Shown here: positions 25,050-34,391 of the stretch, piece by piece
How positions within the stretch are numbered: the first letter of the stretch is position 1
Layout of the letters: each line of letters starts with the position of its first letter
Origin: JABSOG01 sp041583135
Lineage (GTDB): Bacteria > Pseudomonadota > Gammaproteobacteria > Enterobacterales > Alteromonadaceae
Reading direction: 5' to 3'
Length of the DNA: 64,000 nt
Assembly: GCA_041583135.1 (NCBI GenBank)
Contig: JBFHGJ010000007.1
Coordinates: 45,006-109,005, forward strand
Position numbers and translations under genes: made by a program
The notes under the pieces: generated by a model
The model's database searches: none
What the model was told of the DNA's origin: nothing
Seen by the model: only the letters and a program-made list of their open reading frames with translations

Positions 25050-26801
25050 ATGGCAGTGGCATCGCGGTTTAAATTGTGGTCAATTACGGCAGTGGCGGCT
25101 ATAGGGGGGGGAGTCCTAGGATATGGACTAGGCCAACCTGACAAGCCGAATGTATCAGATATTCCCGCTACGACAGCGCAAAGCGAGACAGTTCAACTCA
25201 GCCGGTTTGATGACAACCGCTCTTTACGAGTTGCCAACGCTGGTGCCGAACAAACGCCAAACAAGCAAATTGAATCCGCTACGCTTGATGTGCCGGCTGC
25301 AATTAAGGCGATAGTGGCCCAGCCCACGCAATTTGAACAGTTTGCCGCAGCTTATCCGGTGGCCAATGCCGCCGACGAATTTCAACTCCAACAATTGATA
25401 GAAACCCTGCTGGCAATGGAACAAAGTGATAGCGCCAGTATCGGCATTGCGCGCATTTTTTATGTGCGCTTTATCAATTTAAACCCCGGTGCGGCAGCGG
25501 CTCATTTTTGGGCCAATGTGCCGGAGTCATCGGTGCAATACCGTCGGGTGATGTTCAATATTTATCATGAATGGGCGTGGTTTGATATGCCCGCAGCCCT
25601 TGCCGACATTACCGAAGTGGTCGATGAAAAACACCGTGAAGATATCATCACATTTTTGTTGCGAGATGACCACTTCACGCAAAGTCGGCCTTTGGCTGAG
25701 CTTGCGGCTACTTTCTCGGAATTGACTCGGGCTGAGGCAATGCTTGCCAGCGTGTCAAGGCAGAGTAACGAAGCGGCATTCGAGCAGTTGATGAGTATGC
25801 CGCGCAATTCCGATGCCAGACGTCATGGCTTGTTTCGTTTGGTCAGGCGTTGGGCGCAAGAAGACCCGCAAGGGGCGTTGGCAAGGCTAAAACTGCTCAA
25901 TCACAGTACCGACCGACATAACCTGATCACCAATGTCATCAGTATCTGGGCACAAACGGATGCCGAGCAGGCTTTGATAGCGGCCATCAACATCGATGAT
26001 GGCAACAACTATGCCTATGCCGCGCTATCGACACTTGCCAAAGTCGATGGCATTAAAGCGCTGGAGTTGACGCGGCAATATCAAGATAAGCTTGAAACGA
26101 CGGTACAAAGTCAGGTGATGCAAACTTGGGCATCAAGCGATCCTAAGGGGGCTGCGGCCTATATTGAGCAACAAGGCGGGCCGGGGCTGCTCAAAAATGC
26201 CCGTCAAATTGCTTGGCATTACACCTTGCAGCACCCTGAAGATGCCTATCGCTGGGCAGAGCGAATAGGCCTGCTCGATGACAATAATTTGGCTTCTCAT
26301 ATGGGCAATGCTTTGGTGCAAAGCGATTTGAGTAAAGCACAAGAGATCTTCGCTTCGTTGCCGCCGAGCGCCTCAAGAGATGGATTGTTTACCAGCATCG
26401 TACGTCAGCGCAGTAAAATCGACATCGCTCAAACTTATCGCTGGCTGGCTGAGCATTCTGAGCAACCCAAGTTTATGGAGGCGCGCAACAACTTGTTGTA
26501 TGAATGGAGCAGGCGCGATCCGCAAGGGGCCAGTGAGCGCATTTTGTCGCTCGACAATAACCCCAATCAGTCAGGTCATCTTGCGTCTGTGGCAACCAAC
26601 TGGTACGACAGATCGCCCGAGCAGGCGCTGCGCTGGCTTTACGATTTACCCTACGGCAGTCTTAGGGATCGCACCATCGCGAGTTTGGCGCACAAAGTCG
26701 GGCGTAGTGATGTCGATGAGGCCATTCGTATCGCCAGCCAGATTGGAGATGAACAGTTTAGAAATAACCTGCTGGAGCAACTCAGAACGCGAAAGCGCTA
26801 A
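25050..26801 (+). CDS. Unrecognised membrane-anchored helical-repeat protein
   Basis: 583 residues, no family recognised. A single hydrophobic segment near the N-terminus (LWSITAVAAIGGGVLGYGLG) suggests a signal anchor, placing the rest in the periplasm. The body is almost all helical, with a degenerate repeat of about 35 residues keyed by W...(D/S)P..A: RRWAQEDPQGALARL, QTWASSDPKGAAAYI, YEWSRRDPQGASERI, TNWYDRSPEQALRWL. This looks like a SEL1/TPR-like solenoid scaffold. A run of eight G (25104-25111) sits in the start of the gene. The end overlaps the convergent DHH gene by 4 bp. Confidence 0.8.
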   Translation: MAVASRFKLWSITAVAAIGGGVLGYGLGQPDKPNVSDIPATTAQSETVQLSRFDDNRSLRVANAGAEQTPNKQIESATLDVPAAIKAIVAQPTQFEQFAAAYPVANAADEFQLQQLIETLLAMEQSDSASIGIARIFYVRFINLNPGAAAAHFWANVPESSVQYRRVMFNIYHEWAWFDMPAALADITEVVDEKHREDIITFLLRDDHFTQSRPLAELAATFSELTRAEAMLASVSRQSNEAAFEQLMSMPRNSDARRHGLFRLVRRWAQEDPQGALARLKLLNHSTDRHNLITNVISIWAQTDAEQALIAAINIDDGNNYAYAALSTLAKVDGIKALELTRQYQDKLETTVQSQVMQTWASSDPKGAAAYIEQQGGPGLLKNARQIAWHYTLQHPEDAYRWAERIGLLDDNNLASHMGNALVQSDLSKAQEIFASLPPSASRDGLFTSIVRQRSKIDIAQTYRWLAEHSEQPKFMEARNNLLYEWSRRDPQGASERILSLDNNPNQSGHLASVATNWYDRSPEQALRWLYDLPYGSLRDRTIASLAHKVGRSDVDEAIRIASQIGDEQFRNNLLEQLRTRKR

Positions 26802-27628
26802 ATCGCATCGAGCTTGAGCGGCACAGAAAACCCTGAAGCATTGCGATGACCTCCACCGCCAAAGGATTTGGCGATGACTGAAACATCCTCGCGGCCATCT
26901 TCAGAGCGTAAGCTATAGTAACGAACGCCTTGGTCGATGATATCGCAATAGGCAGCAGCAAAGGGCGCACTAGGCTCTAATTTTAAGATGTTATGTAGAA
27001 GATCCGAGGCGATAAACCCCGGGGCGTTGACCACTGGCACCTGATGCCCGGCGATCGACATGACGACTCTGCTTTGCATCAACTTATCTGCTTCTTGTTG
27101 GACAAAGCGATAGATAGCATGACCATTGTCTATCGCTTCTTCAAGGGCGTCATCGGCATCAATCAGTTGCTGCCAATCTCTGAAATCGCGGGAAAAGACT
27201 TCAAGGCCGTAGGAAAGCCAAGCCGACTGTTCAAAGGCATTGGTCCAGATATCTCGGTCCTGCACCAGCTGAAATAATCGCGGTAGTGGCTTATCTGGAA
27301 AAAAATACGCCCAGCTCAGTGCTGCCCCAGAGCGTGTCATATCAAAGTGATAGGAGATGTTTTTTTCTTTGGCAAACGGCGTACTTAAATCTTTTTGCGC
27401 CGAGATATGATGGTCCAGTATATGAATTGATTTGGCGCCCATGTTCTCCAACACATCCCGGGAATAGCAAAAATCTAAAATAAGGACGTCTTGGCCTTTC
27501 ACGGCATCGGGTGGCGCCTTGCCATGAGTGACGGCAATATAGCGATGGCCATCGTCACCGAGCTTCAACCAAGCGGCTAGAGCCGAGGCACTGCCATCGT
27601 TGCAGTTGGCGTGGTAGAGAACTATCAC
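26798..27628 (-). CDS. DHH-family phosphoesterase
   Basis: A 276-residue DHH/DHHA1 protein. The first metal-binding motif is VLYHANCNDGSASA (residues 3-16), LILDFCYSRD supplies the next Asp, the DHH motif is HILDHHISA (near 70), and the C-terminal DHHA1 motif is GGGHRNASGF. Family members degrade short RNA (nanoRNA) or cyclic dinucleotide products, or cleave other phosphodiesters; the substrate here is not resolved. It overlaps the upstream HDOD gene (ATGA), so the two are coupled. Confidence 0.85.
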   Translation of the reverse strand: MIVLYHANCNDGSASALAAWLKLGDDGHRYIAVTHGKAPPDAVKGQDVLILDFCYSRDVLENMGAKSIHILDHHISAQKDLSTPFAKEKNISYHFDMTRSGAALSWAYFFPDKPLPRLFQLVQDRDIWTNAFEQSAWLSYGLEVFSRDFRDWQQLIDADDALEEAIDNGHAIYRFVQQEADKLMQSRVVMSIAGHQVPVVNAPGFIASDLLHNILKLEPSAPFAAAYCDIIDQGVRYYSLRSEDGREDVSVIAKSFGGGGHRNASGFSVPLKLDAI

Positions 27629-28884
27629 TCGACAAACTGCCTTAATTCAAGCTTGGTGAGGTTGCGTTTGAGTAGACGCTGCATTTGACCGAGGCTCATG
27701 CCGTTTTCCTCTAAAAACGGTGCCAAATTTTCTTTACCCACCAACTTGGCATGTCTGAGCTGTTCCAGTTGGGCGTAGGCGCAGCCTTGTCGTATCGCTT
27801 TTGCCAGTGGCATACATTGGTTGATAGAGCTTAAACTCAGCGCTTGCTCAAGGGCCATCGACAGCCCTTTGGGTCTTTGCTTATGAAGCTCCAATTGTTG
27901 AATGAGCCTTAGAGTATGTTCACGGCTCAGTTCTCGCATCAATTGGTAGAGCACCGCAGGGTCTGGTTCTACTTTGAGCAGGTAGTCGTGTTGCATCTTT
28001 TTGCCGTCACGGCGAAATTCCATCAAAAAGCTTTTACGCACTTCATCAAACGAATGTAAAAATTGGTGATAGATGCTGATGGTGCCCAAGTTATATAAAA
28101 TACCGGCCAATAAGCCTTCTACCGGGTCGTGGTAGCCTTTTTCCTGCAAAATATAGTGACTTGCTAGGCCATTGGACAAGAGCAGTTTCCATAATTTAAA
28201 ACCGAGCAGCGGAAAATACTCATTTTTCAGTTTAATGGTTTGCTTGACCATCATGACAGGCAGCAAGGCTTTGGTACCGGCAACACCCAGCAGGCTAATG
28301 GCGATTTGGGTATCTCTGATCTTATTGCCGACAGTTTTACCTATCTGCTTTTGAAAATCGGCGCGATTGACCATCGACAGTAGGTTTTTATCATGCACAT
28401 GGTTGAGCTTTACAACCCCGGCAACTCGGCTGTAGGTCATGGTTTTGGAGTAGAGAATATCCAGCAGATCACCAAAATTGGCCGGTAGGCGGACGCGGGT
28501 GCTCAAGGCGTGCTCCGGGTCGGCCAGCTGCTCTTTGACATGTCGTATTACATGAGGCCGTAAAGATTTGGCCATGGCGTCAATGGTTTTACTTTCGGCG
28601 ATTTGTTTGATCTTTTCTTTGCGCACACGGCGTTCTTCTACCGCCAGTAAAATACGTTTGAATTGGGTGCTTTCGCTTTTTTCTTTCGATTCGCCTTGTT
28701 CCTCGCCGATGTTGACACCATCATCGAAATCTACTTCGCGAAGCGCATACTTCATATCGATAAGATAACGAAAAAATCGCGCGTTAATATCGATAGTTTT
28801 ATTACGGTCAATGTCGATTTCGGTATCCGGCACTGAAATTGTCCCTATAGCTTTGGTAAGAAAGTCATTTAAATGTATAGTCAA
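27625..28884 (-). CDS. HDOD-domain signalling protein
   Basis: About 419 residues. The C-terminal two-thirds has the helical HDOD pattern (AISLLGVAGTKALLPVMMVKQTIK, HYILQEKGYHDPVEGLLAGILYNLGTISIYHQF), an HD-like fold that usually lacks nuclease metals and acts as a protein interaction module in signalling. The N-terminal third is charged. The frame opens at TTG 28902, but TTG 28884 has AGGG 5 nt upstream and is preferred; neither is an ATG. The stop overlaps the DHH gene start, suggesting joint action, which is inference. Confidence 0.78.
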   Translation of the reverse strand: MTIHLNDFLTKAIGTISVPDTEIDIDRNKTIDINARFFRYLIDMKYALREVDFDDGVNIGEEQGESKEKSESTQFKRILLAVEERRVRKEKIKQIAESKTIDAMAKSLRPHVIRHVKEQLADPEHALSTRVRLPANFGDLLDILYSKTMTYSRVAGVVKLNHVHDKNLLSMVNRADFQKQIGKTVGNKIRDTQIAISLLGVAGTKALLPVMMVKQTIKLKNEYFPLLGFKLWKLLLSNGLASHYILQEKGYHDPVEGLLAGILYNLGTISIYHQFLHSFDEVRKSFLMEFRRDGKKMQHDYLLKVEPDPAVLYQLMRELSREHTLRLIQQLELHKQRPKGLSMALEQALSLSSINQCMPLAKAIRQGCAYAQLEQLRHAKLVGKENLAPFLEENGMSLGQMQRLLKRNLTKLELRQFVE

Positions 28885-29192
28885 ATAAGCCCTGTATATC
28901 AAGCGAAAGGTTGGATTTTAGCAATTTGCGACAGATGTCTTGAAGCGTTGACAATCGCTTGAGGACAATGACTGAGTTTTCAGTGATTTAGAGCGAGCAT
29001 TTAAATTTCTATTTAGGGTATTAGTCGGTTTTAAATCAGTTACACAATCTTTGCCCTACAGCGGCTATTTTTGTGTATTATCAAGTAAATGGCACAGCGG
29101 CGCGGTCGTTACAGGAAACACGGATTTTTTGCCATTTTCCCTATTTTGACTTAGCCTTAATTGACTGTTGCAAGGACTTAAAAGGAGAGACT

Positions 29193-30275
29193 ATGCAAAT
29201 TGATTTTCATCACGGTATTACCTATGTTATTGCGCGCTTGGCTGGGTTTGAGCATTTAGATGCGCAAAAGGTAGCCTATAGTGCTCAGTATGTTGACGAT
29301 GCAGTAGACAAAGGTTTGTTGCGTTTTGACAATGGTGCAATGTTTAATTGTGCCAGCTCGGCCCATAAAATGCTGGATTATCGCAATATGGAGCAACTTA
29401 GCAATCGTCGCTGCTGGGTGCCGTTTCACTTCTTACCGGGCAATGGTGGTATGCCCGCAGGTCAAAACCCGCAAGGTTCATTCATCAACAAACTGATTTG
29501 TCGGCCCAACAGCCATGTCGCTCAAGATATGCTGGCGAGCTGTTTGGCGAACAAAGACAAACCGTTTGGTTTACAGCAGCTGGGCATTGCCATGCATGTT
29601 TACGCCGACACATGGGCCCATCAAGATTTTGTCGGGATCGTCGATGAGTTTAATGATGTCTACGATATCAATGTGCGCAATGATGTTCCTCATACAACCT
29701 GGACCAGCAAGGTGAGCGATTTTTTTGGCGATTTATGGGATGACACCAAATCGGGTCTGGTCGGCGATACACTGCCGTTGGGTCATGGTTCGGTATTGAG
29801 TTTCCCTGATCTGCCCTATTTACACTGGGACTATAAACGCAGAAAAGACGGTCAAGTGGTTGAAAGACGTAACTATGAGCTGTTTTTGGATGCCGCTGAA
29901 CATATGTGTCGCTTTATGCAGCGTTGGCTTGGGCAGGAGCCTGAGGGGCTGAGCGATGAAGATAAAATCCAACTTTCAACGCTGATGCGGACGATCATCG
30001 ATGAAAACGCCGAAAATCGTCATCAGCAGTGGCTTGATGCCATTGCCAACGGCGCCTTTAGATTTGGCCCTCAGCCGCTCGATTATATTGCCGAAGGTGA
30101 AGGGTCTTGGAAGCACACTGCGTTGGGTGAACCAATTGATGAACGCAAAAATCAATATCGCTACAATCATGATTTCTTAAGCTCTGATTGGAAATATTTC
30201 CACGATGCCTTATTGGTGCATCGCTTTGCCATCATTCATGAAATTTTGCCGCGCTACGGTATTTGCGTGGCGTAA
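29193..30275 (+). CDS. DUF6765-like family protein
   Basis: 360 residues starting MQIDFHHGITYVIARLAGF. The pattern of FDHHG/HH at the N-terminus, YSAQYVDDAVD, IAMHVYADTWAHQDFVG (near 130-150) and RNYELFLDAAEHM resembles the DUF6765 family, a set of metal-site-rich helical proteins related in fold to the zinc-dependent phospholipase C/P1 nuclease group; the family name is from memory. No signal peptide is seen. The start at 29193 follows AAAGGAGAGACT, overriding an upstream in-frame ATG at 29073. Confidence 0.75.
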   Translation: MQIDFHHGITYVIARLAGFEHLDAQKVAYSAQYVDDAVDKGLLRFDNGAMFNCASSAHKMLDYRNMEQLSNRRCWVPFHFLPGNGGMPAGQNPQGSFINKLICRPNSHVAQDMLASCLANKDKPFGLQQLGIAMHVYADTWAHQDFVGIVDEFNDVYDINVRNDVPHTTWTSKVSDFFGDLWDDTKSGLVGDTLPLGHGSVLSFPDLPYLHWDYKRRKDGQVVERRNYELFLDAAEHMCRFMQRWLGQEPEGLSDEDKIQLSTLMRTIIDENAENRHQQWLDAIANGAFRFGPQPLDYIAEGEGSWKHTALGEPIDERKNQYRYNHDFLSSDWKYFHDALLVHRFAIIHEILPRYGICVA

Positions 30276-30307
30276 AGCTCAGCGGCTAGGCGCTTTTGGG
30301 GTTGCAA

Positions 30308-32578
30308 TTAAAAGCGGTAACGCAGCCCCAATTTCAGCTGTCTGCCCGGTTGTGGCAGGCGGGCATTAAACCAACCTGTGCTGCCGTGCCACTGTTTTGT
30401 CTGCTGCGAGTCAAAGCCGATATCGTCAAACAAGCTAGGGTCAAGGTAAGGATCGGCGGCATCGGCATCTCTGATCCCCGGGTGAAAATAGCGCTTGTCA
30501 AACAGGTTGTTTACCTTTAGCGTGAGGTCTAACTGAGAGTGCAGGAAGTCTTTGTATACCAGTGAAACATCCACCGTGGCGTAGCTGCCTAATTGTTCAA
30601 TCGGATTACTGGCTACCGTGTCTCTGGCGGCAATATAGCGGGCTCTAACCGTGGTAGAGAGTTGCGCAGAAAAGTCCATCGTGACGCCGAACATGAATTT
30701 CTTAGCGGCTAGGTCGCCAATGTCTTGTTCACCGATAGGTTCACCGGTGGTGAAATCAAACAGCTGTTCGTCTTGGTTCAACAACCAAGAAAAATAGAGC
30801 CAGGTCCTCAGTTTTATGTCATCAAAGCCACTGTGCCATCGCAAATGATAATCGATGCCTTTGACATGACGGCTGCCGAGGTTGCGGGCGCCGCCGGTGA
30901 AATTGACCACGGTTTCGGTGTTGCGTATTTGGTAGTAGCTGAGCAGTGAGTCGATATAAATCGAATGGTAATTTAAGCTAAGCTCCAAAGTATTGGATTG
31001 CTCTGGCTGTAATAAAGGCTCACTGCCGGACCCTTCCCAAGCGCCATAGAGGCTACGGGGAACGGGTTCCTGATAAGCTTCGCCGTACAGCAGTTTGACT
31101 GTCCAATTATCGAGATGCTGGACATAGCCGCCGCGAAAGGTTAGCTCAGAGCCAAACTGTGAGTTGTTATCCAACCTTAACCCTGCGCTAAGTATGTGGC
31201 TGTCGTCAATCAAATAACGTCCCTGAGCATAAACGGCAAAGTCTTCCCAAATGACTGAATTTTGGTTGATTGAGTCGGCAGTGGCCAAAGGTGGGTATAA
31301 GCTGGGGGCATTGAGGTCAACGACTTCGGGCGCCACCACGCTGGTGGAGAGGTTATACGCTTTTTGCAGATTTTTGCGTTCATATTTGAGTCCGCTGGTC
31401 AGTCGCCAGTTGGCGCCGCTATCATAGTCAAAATCTTGATATATCGACCAACTGCTGCTGCGCGAACGCCAATAGGTTAAATGCAGCATTCGGGCGCTTT
31501 GTTGCGGCGATAGTTCGATGCCGCCAACCATCACGGAGTCGGCTTGCGGGTTTTGTACATTCCAAGCCTCAATATCAAAGGTATTGGGGGGCACGCCATC
31601 ATGACGAAAGCGCACCATGGAGCGGCTGGTTACACTATCGCTCAATTTTCGCTGATGCTTGAGATAGGCGCCATATTGTAATCTTGGCCAGACGCCATCG
31701 GCGGGGATCCTGTCTCCCGGATAGACGCTGCCATAGCCGGAATCAAGCATGAGATAATTGATGGCAAATTCACTATTGTCGTCGGCGAGTTTTAAGTTGA
31801 GCGCTTTGTTCCATACATATGAGCTAAAGCCGCTGGAGCGCTGAGCAAACTCGCCCCAAAGGGCAGGGTCGTCGTAATGGCTGTCATTGAGCCAATACAC
31901 CTGATTGTTGTCGATTCTGTCGTTCAAATTGCCATGTTCAAACCTCGCGGTGAACTGACCGCGCCAATTATCACCTGAAAAATTCAAGCTGGCGTCTAAG
32001 ATGTCAAAACCGTCGCTACCGGTACTGAGCTGGACGCTGCTGTCTAAATCGCCGGCTTTCCCGGCTGAGGCGTTGGTGATCACATTGATCACACCCATAA
32101 AGGCATTGGCGCCATAGACGCTTGATGCTGGACCATAGACGACTTCAATGCGCTCGATATTACTCATTGGAAGTGCCGCTAAAGGCGTGGTAATGCCAAA
32201 GTACAGCGTATTTAATATGACCCCATCGACCATTACCAAATAAGGCGAGCCGATGGTATAGCGATAACCACGCATATAGTTGACAAAGTAGGTATCGCCC
32301 CAAGGACGAATAACCTCCATGCCCGGTAGGTCGTCAAAGATCTCCGAGACATCACTATAGCCGCGCTCGGCAATCTCCTTTTGAGAGAGCACAATGACCG
32401 TGGCCGGTGCATCTAAAAGCTTTTCTGAAAAGTTGGACGCGGAAATAATGTTTCTTTCCGCCAGTTCTTCCAAATTAAGGTTAAATAGGTAATCGACTTC
32501 CTCTTGAGATTCATCCTGTGCCCAGCAAGGGCTTAATGTGATGAGCATCACCAACAAAAATAACGGATGTTTTGGCAT
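30308..32578 (-). CDS. TonB-dependent outer-membrane receptor
   Basis: 756 residues with a signal peptide (MPKHPLFLLVMLITLSPCWA, cut near Ala20). The plug domain shows APATVIVLSQKEIAERGYSDVSEIFDDLPGMEV and VVYGPASSVYGANAFMGVINVIT; the beta-barrel ends in LKLGLRYRF with the C-terminal Phe needed for outer-membrane insertion. The start at 32578 follows AAAGG at 7 nt and makes a clean signal; an earlier in-frame ATG at 32716 would spoil it. The ligand cannot be inferred, and no transporter partner is adjacent. It is convergent with the DUF6765-like gene. Confidence 0.9.
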   Translation of the reverse strand: MPKHPLFLLVMLITLSPCWAQDESQEEVDYLFNLNLEELAERNIISASNFSEKLLDAPATVIVLSQKEIAERGYSDVSEIFDDLPGMEVIRPWGDTYFVNYMRGYRYTIGSPYLVMVDGVILNTLYFGITTPLAALPMSNIERIEVVYGPASSVYGANAFMGVINVITNASAGKAGDLDSSVQLSTGSDGFDILDASLNFSGDNWRGQFTARFEHGNLNDRIDNNQVYWLNDSHYDDPALWGEFAQRSSGFSSYVWNKALNLKLADDNSEFAINYLMLDSGYGSVYPGDRIPADGVWPRLQYGAYLKHQRKLSDSVTSRSMVRFRHDGVPPNTFDIEAWNVQNPQADSVMVGGIELSPQQSARMLHLTYWRSRSSSWSIYQDFDYDSGANWRLTSGLKYERKNLQKAYNLSTSVVAPEVVDLNAPSLYPPLATADSINQNSVIWEDFAVYAQGRYLIDDSHILSAGLRLDNNSQFGSELTFRGGYVQHLDNWTVKLLYGEAYQEPVPRSLYGAWEGSGSEPLLQPEQSNTLELSLNYHSIYIDSLLSYYQIRNTETVVNFTGGARNLGSRHVKGIDYHLRWHSGFDDIKLRTWLYFSWLLNQDEQLFDFTTGEPIGEQDIGDLAAKKFMFGVTMDFSAQLSTTVRARYIAARDTVASNPIEQLGSYATVDVSLVYKDFLHSQLDLTLKVNNLFDKRYFHPGIRDADAADPYLDPSLFDDIGFDSQQTKQWHGSTGWFNARLPQPGRQLKLGLRYRF

Positions 32579-32685
32579 AGGAAGACCTTTAGTGCATTTA
32601 CTCTTTACACTATAGTCCGGCAATTCATCATATGCGAACTTGAAGATTTGCCGATACTTGGTGCTATCGTCAATTTCTGCGATTG

Positions 32686-32694
32686 TGCTATAAT
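32686..32694 (+). promoter_or_regulatory. Extended -10 promoter for prfC operon
   Basis: TATAAT at 32689-32694 is preceded by TGC, an extended -10 element, with no strong -35. The predicted start near 32700 gives a leader of about 85 nt for prfC-argS-pdxH-tatD. Confidence 0.6.
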
Positions 32695-32787
32695 CCGCGC
32701 AATTCAAATTCGACAACCATTTTGCTGCGCTTAGCGCCTTGCAAATTGGTCTTCAAACCTAAGTAAAACAGGTCATAAAACAGATCA

Positions 32788-34374
32788 ATGTCAAATAGCG
32801 TATATTCTAAAGAGGTCGAGCAAAGGCGCACCTTTGCTATCATCTCTCACCCCGATGCAGGTAAAACCACGATCACCGAAAAAGTCTTGCTGTTTGGCCA
32901 GGCATTGCAAAAGGCCGGTACGGTCAAAGGTAAAAAATCCGGTCAACATGCCAAGTCAGACTGGATGGAAATGGAAAAGGAGCGGGGGATCTCTGTGACC
33001 ACCTCGGTCATGCAGTTTCCTTACCGCGACTCGTTGGTTAACCTACTCGATACCCCGGGCCATGAAGACTTCTCTGAAGATACCTACCGTACGTTGACTG
33101 CGGTTGACTCTTGTTTGATGGTCATCGATGCCGCTAAAGGTGTTGAGGAACGAACCATTAAATTGATGGAAGTGACTCGCTTACGGGATACGCCGATTAT
33201 TACCTTCATGAACAAGCTCGACCGCGATATTCGCGACCCGATTGAATTGCTCGATGAAGTTGAAGACGTACTGAAAATCGCCTGTGCGCCAATTAGCTGG
33301 CCGATTGGCTGCGGTAAAGAATTTAAAGGGGTTTATCACCTCTTGCGTGATGAAACCATTTTATACAAAACGGGTATGGGTCATACCATTCAAGATTCGC
33401 ACATCATCAAAGGCATCGACAACCCTGAGCTTGACGAAAAGTTGGGTCACTATGCCGAGGTGTTGCGTGAAGAATTGGAATTGGTACAGGGCGCTTCCCA
33501 CGAGTTTGATCTTGAGCTGTTTTTGGCGGGTGAACTGACACCGGTGTGCTTTGGTACGGCGCTTGGTAACTTTGGTGTTGATCATGTACTCGATGCGCTG
33601 GTGGACTGGGCGCCTAAGCCTTTGCCTCGTGAAACCGAACAGCGTACCGTTGAGGCGGCCGATGGCAAATTCAGTGGTTTTGTGTTTAAGATTCAAGCCA
33701 ATATGGACCCTAAACACCGTGACCGAATCGCGTTTTTGCGGGTGTGCTCGGGTAAATACGAAAAAGGTATGAAAATGCGTCATGTACGCATCGGCAAAGA
33801 TGTTCGTATCTCGGATGCGGTGACGTTTATGGCCGGTGATAGGGCGCACGTTGAAGAAGCCTATGCCGGTGACATTATCGGTTTACACAATCATGGTACC
33901 ATTCAAATCGGTGACTCTTTTTCCAGCGGTGAAGACTTACGTTTTACCGGTATTCCTAACTTTGCGCCTGAGTTGTTTAGACGCATTCGGCTTAAAGACC
34001 CACTTAAGCAAAAACAGTTGCTGAAAGGTTTGGTTCAGCTCTCAGAAGAAGGGGCTGTGCAGGTTTTCAGGCCATTGGAGTCAAATGATTTGATCGTCGG
34101 CGCAGTCGGTATGCTCCAGTTTGACGTGGTCGTCGCTAGGCTTAAAAACGAATACAACTGTGATGCACTTTATGAGACCGTTGGTGTACAGACCGCCCGT
34201 TGGGTGTACTGTAACGACGATAAGAAAATGCAGGAATTCAAACGTAAGTGCAGCCAAAACCTTGCACTGGATGGGGCCGATAACCTCACCTACATTGCCC
34301 CGACCATGGTCAACCTGAATTTGAGCATGGAAAGATACCCGGACGTTGAGTTCCATAAGACCCGTGAACAATAA
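32788..34374 (+). CDS. prfC: Peptide chain release factor 3
   Basis: Translational GTPase that recycles RF1/RF2 from the ribosome after termination. G1 is SHPDAGKTTITEK (residues 20-32), switch I includes ERGISVTTSVM, G3 DTPGHEDF (near 92), G4 FMNKLDRD; LFGKALQKAG-type sequence and the C-terminal GVVGALQFDVV-like GMLQFDVVVARL are typical. 528 residues is the E. coli length. It heads a plus-strand run with argS (17-bp gap). Confidence 0.97.
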   Translation: MSNSVYSKEVEQRRTFAIISHPDAGKTTITEKVLLFGQALQKAGTVKGKKSGQHAKSDWMEMEKERGISVTTSVMQFPYRDSLVNLLDTPGHEDFSEDTYRTLTAVDSCLMVIDAAKGVEERTIKLMEVTRLRDTPIITFMNKLDRDIRDPIELLDEVEDVLKIACAPISWPIGCGKEFKGVYHLLRDETILYKTGMGHTIQDSHIIKGIDNPELDEKLGHYAEVLREELELVQGASHEFDLELFLAGELTPVCFGTALGNFGVDHVLDALVDWAPKPLPRETEQRTVEAADGKFSGFVFKIQANMDPKHRDRIAFLRVCSGKYEKGMKMRHVRIGKDVRISDAVTFMAGDRAHVEEAYAGDIIGLHNHGTIQIGDSFSSGEDLRFTGIPNFAPELFRRIRLKDPLKQKQLLKGLVQLSEEGAVQVFRPLESNDLIVGAVGMLQFDVVVARLKNEYNCDALYETVGVQTARWVYCNDDKKMQEFKRKCSQNLALDGADNLTYIAPTMVNLNLSMERYPDVEFHKTREQ

Positions 34375-34391
34375 TTTGGATTGAGCCTGCA

